From JAAXQD01 sp032126435 (GTDB lineage: Bacteria; Desulfobacterota; Desulfobacteria; Desulfobacterales; UBA11574), in the NCBI GenBank assembly GCA_032126435.1, contig JAQBBE010000001.1:1-7722 (forward strand): 7,722 bases of DNA, read 5' to 3'. A program made the translations under genes and the position numbers. Below, one piece after another: positions 7,506 through 7,722 of this stretch (positions within the stretch are counted from its first letter, which is position 1; each line of letters starts with the position of its first letter). The notes under the pieces are model-generated. The model saw nothing but the letters and a program-made list of their open reading frames with translations. It was not told where the DNA came from and did not search any database.

Positions 7506-7551
7506 GGCTTCAAGTATAAAATTTAATCATACTTGAAACTCCTATGAAGCC
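7506..7551. repeat. Two overlapping inverted repeats in the convergent spacer
   Basis: TTCAAGTAT (7509-7517) is perfectly repeated in inverse as ATACTTGAA (7529-7537) around an 11-base AT-rich loop. A second perfect pair, GGCTTCA (7506-7512) and TGAAGCC (7545-7551), shares bases 7509-7512, so in RNA the two pairings exclude each other. The position 60 bases after the glycosyltransferase stop and before the stop of the convergent gene fits a bidirectional termination zone. However, no T-run follows directly; the nearest runs from about 7587. An operator or the remnant of a small repeat element is also possible. Confidence 0.5.
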
Positions 7552-7625
7552 GACCGGTATCAAAGAACTCAACGCTTACATAGGCCCTTTTTTAATTTGG
7601 ACGATCCGGTGTCGTTATCCAGAGC

Positions 7626-7722
7626 CTATTCTTCTTTTTTCATAATGGATCGGTTGTCGGCATTGACGATACGTAATTCCAAGGGGCTTTGCGTGTCGAG
7701 GTGAATGTCCCGCTGGGGGAAA
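7626..7722 (-). CDS. C-terminal end of an unidentified protein (partial, enters from right edge)
   Basis: One minus-strand frame is open from the right edge to a TAG at 7626-7628, giving 31 residues. The C-terminal part contains LELRIVNADNRSIMKKEE, which has a natural alternation of hydrophobic and charged residues and ends in a charged tail. The other two minus frames are also open for much of this stretch but read less like protein. I do not recognise the family from so short a piece. Its direction is convergent with the glycosyltransferase, with 179 bases between the two stops. Confidence 0.45.
   Translation of the reverse strand, partial: FPQRDIHLDTQSPLELRIVNADNRSIMKKEE

Noticed and set aside
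1..7722. Defence island, phage or mobile-element interpretation of the recD2-sbcC neighbourhood
   Set aside because: No integrase, transposase, toxin-antitoxin pair, restriction gene, attachment site or terminal repeat was seen, and the recognised genes are common chromosomal housekeeping or repair genes.

Overview
The window reads as ordinary bacterial chromosome, moderately AT-rich and densely coded, with no transposase, phage, integrase, CRISPR, rRNA or tRNA signature. The protein set (RecD2-type helicase, short single-domain TrmO, long SbcC, a GT4 glycosyltransferase) would suit a Gram-negative anaerobe such as a member of the Desulfobacterota. That placement is an impression from protein style and is not proven by any marker here.

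Layout, left to right. (1) Minus strand, 1-1351: the N-terminal 450 residues of a RecD2-like ATP-dependent DNA helicase; its C-terminal part lies outside the left edge. (2) Minus strand, 1361-1771: trmO, a tRNA t6A37 methyltransferase homologue, nine bases upstream of recD2 and probably co-transcribed with it. (3) A spacer of about 260 bases with a small palindrome and a weak promoter candidate. (4) Plus strand, 2031-2252: a 73-residue acidic protein I do not recognise, with a good ribosome binding site. (5) Minus strand, 2331-5897: a complete sbcC gene (1188 aa) with all ABC ATPase motifs and an intact zinc hook, but no sbcD next to it. (6) A 286-base divergent spacer with candidate promoters for both flanking genes. 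(7) Plus strand, 6184-7446: a 420-residue GT4-family glycosyltransferase. (8) A 179-base convergent spacer with two overlapping inverted repeats. (9) Minus strand, 7626-7722: the probable last 31 codons of an unidentified gene entering from the right edge.

Functionally, the left two thirds hold two enzymes of DNA end and secondary-structure processing (RecD2 helicase, SbcC ATPase) with a tRNA modification gene and a small unknown gene between them. The glycosyltransferase on the right looks unrelated. The small protein and the absence of sbcD beside sbcC are the points most worth following. I do not see a convincing new multi-gene system.
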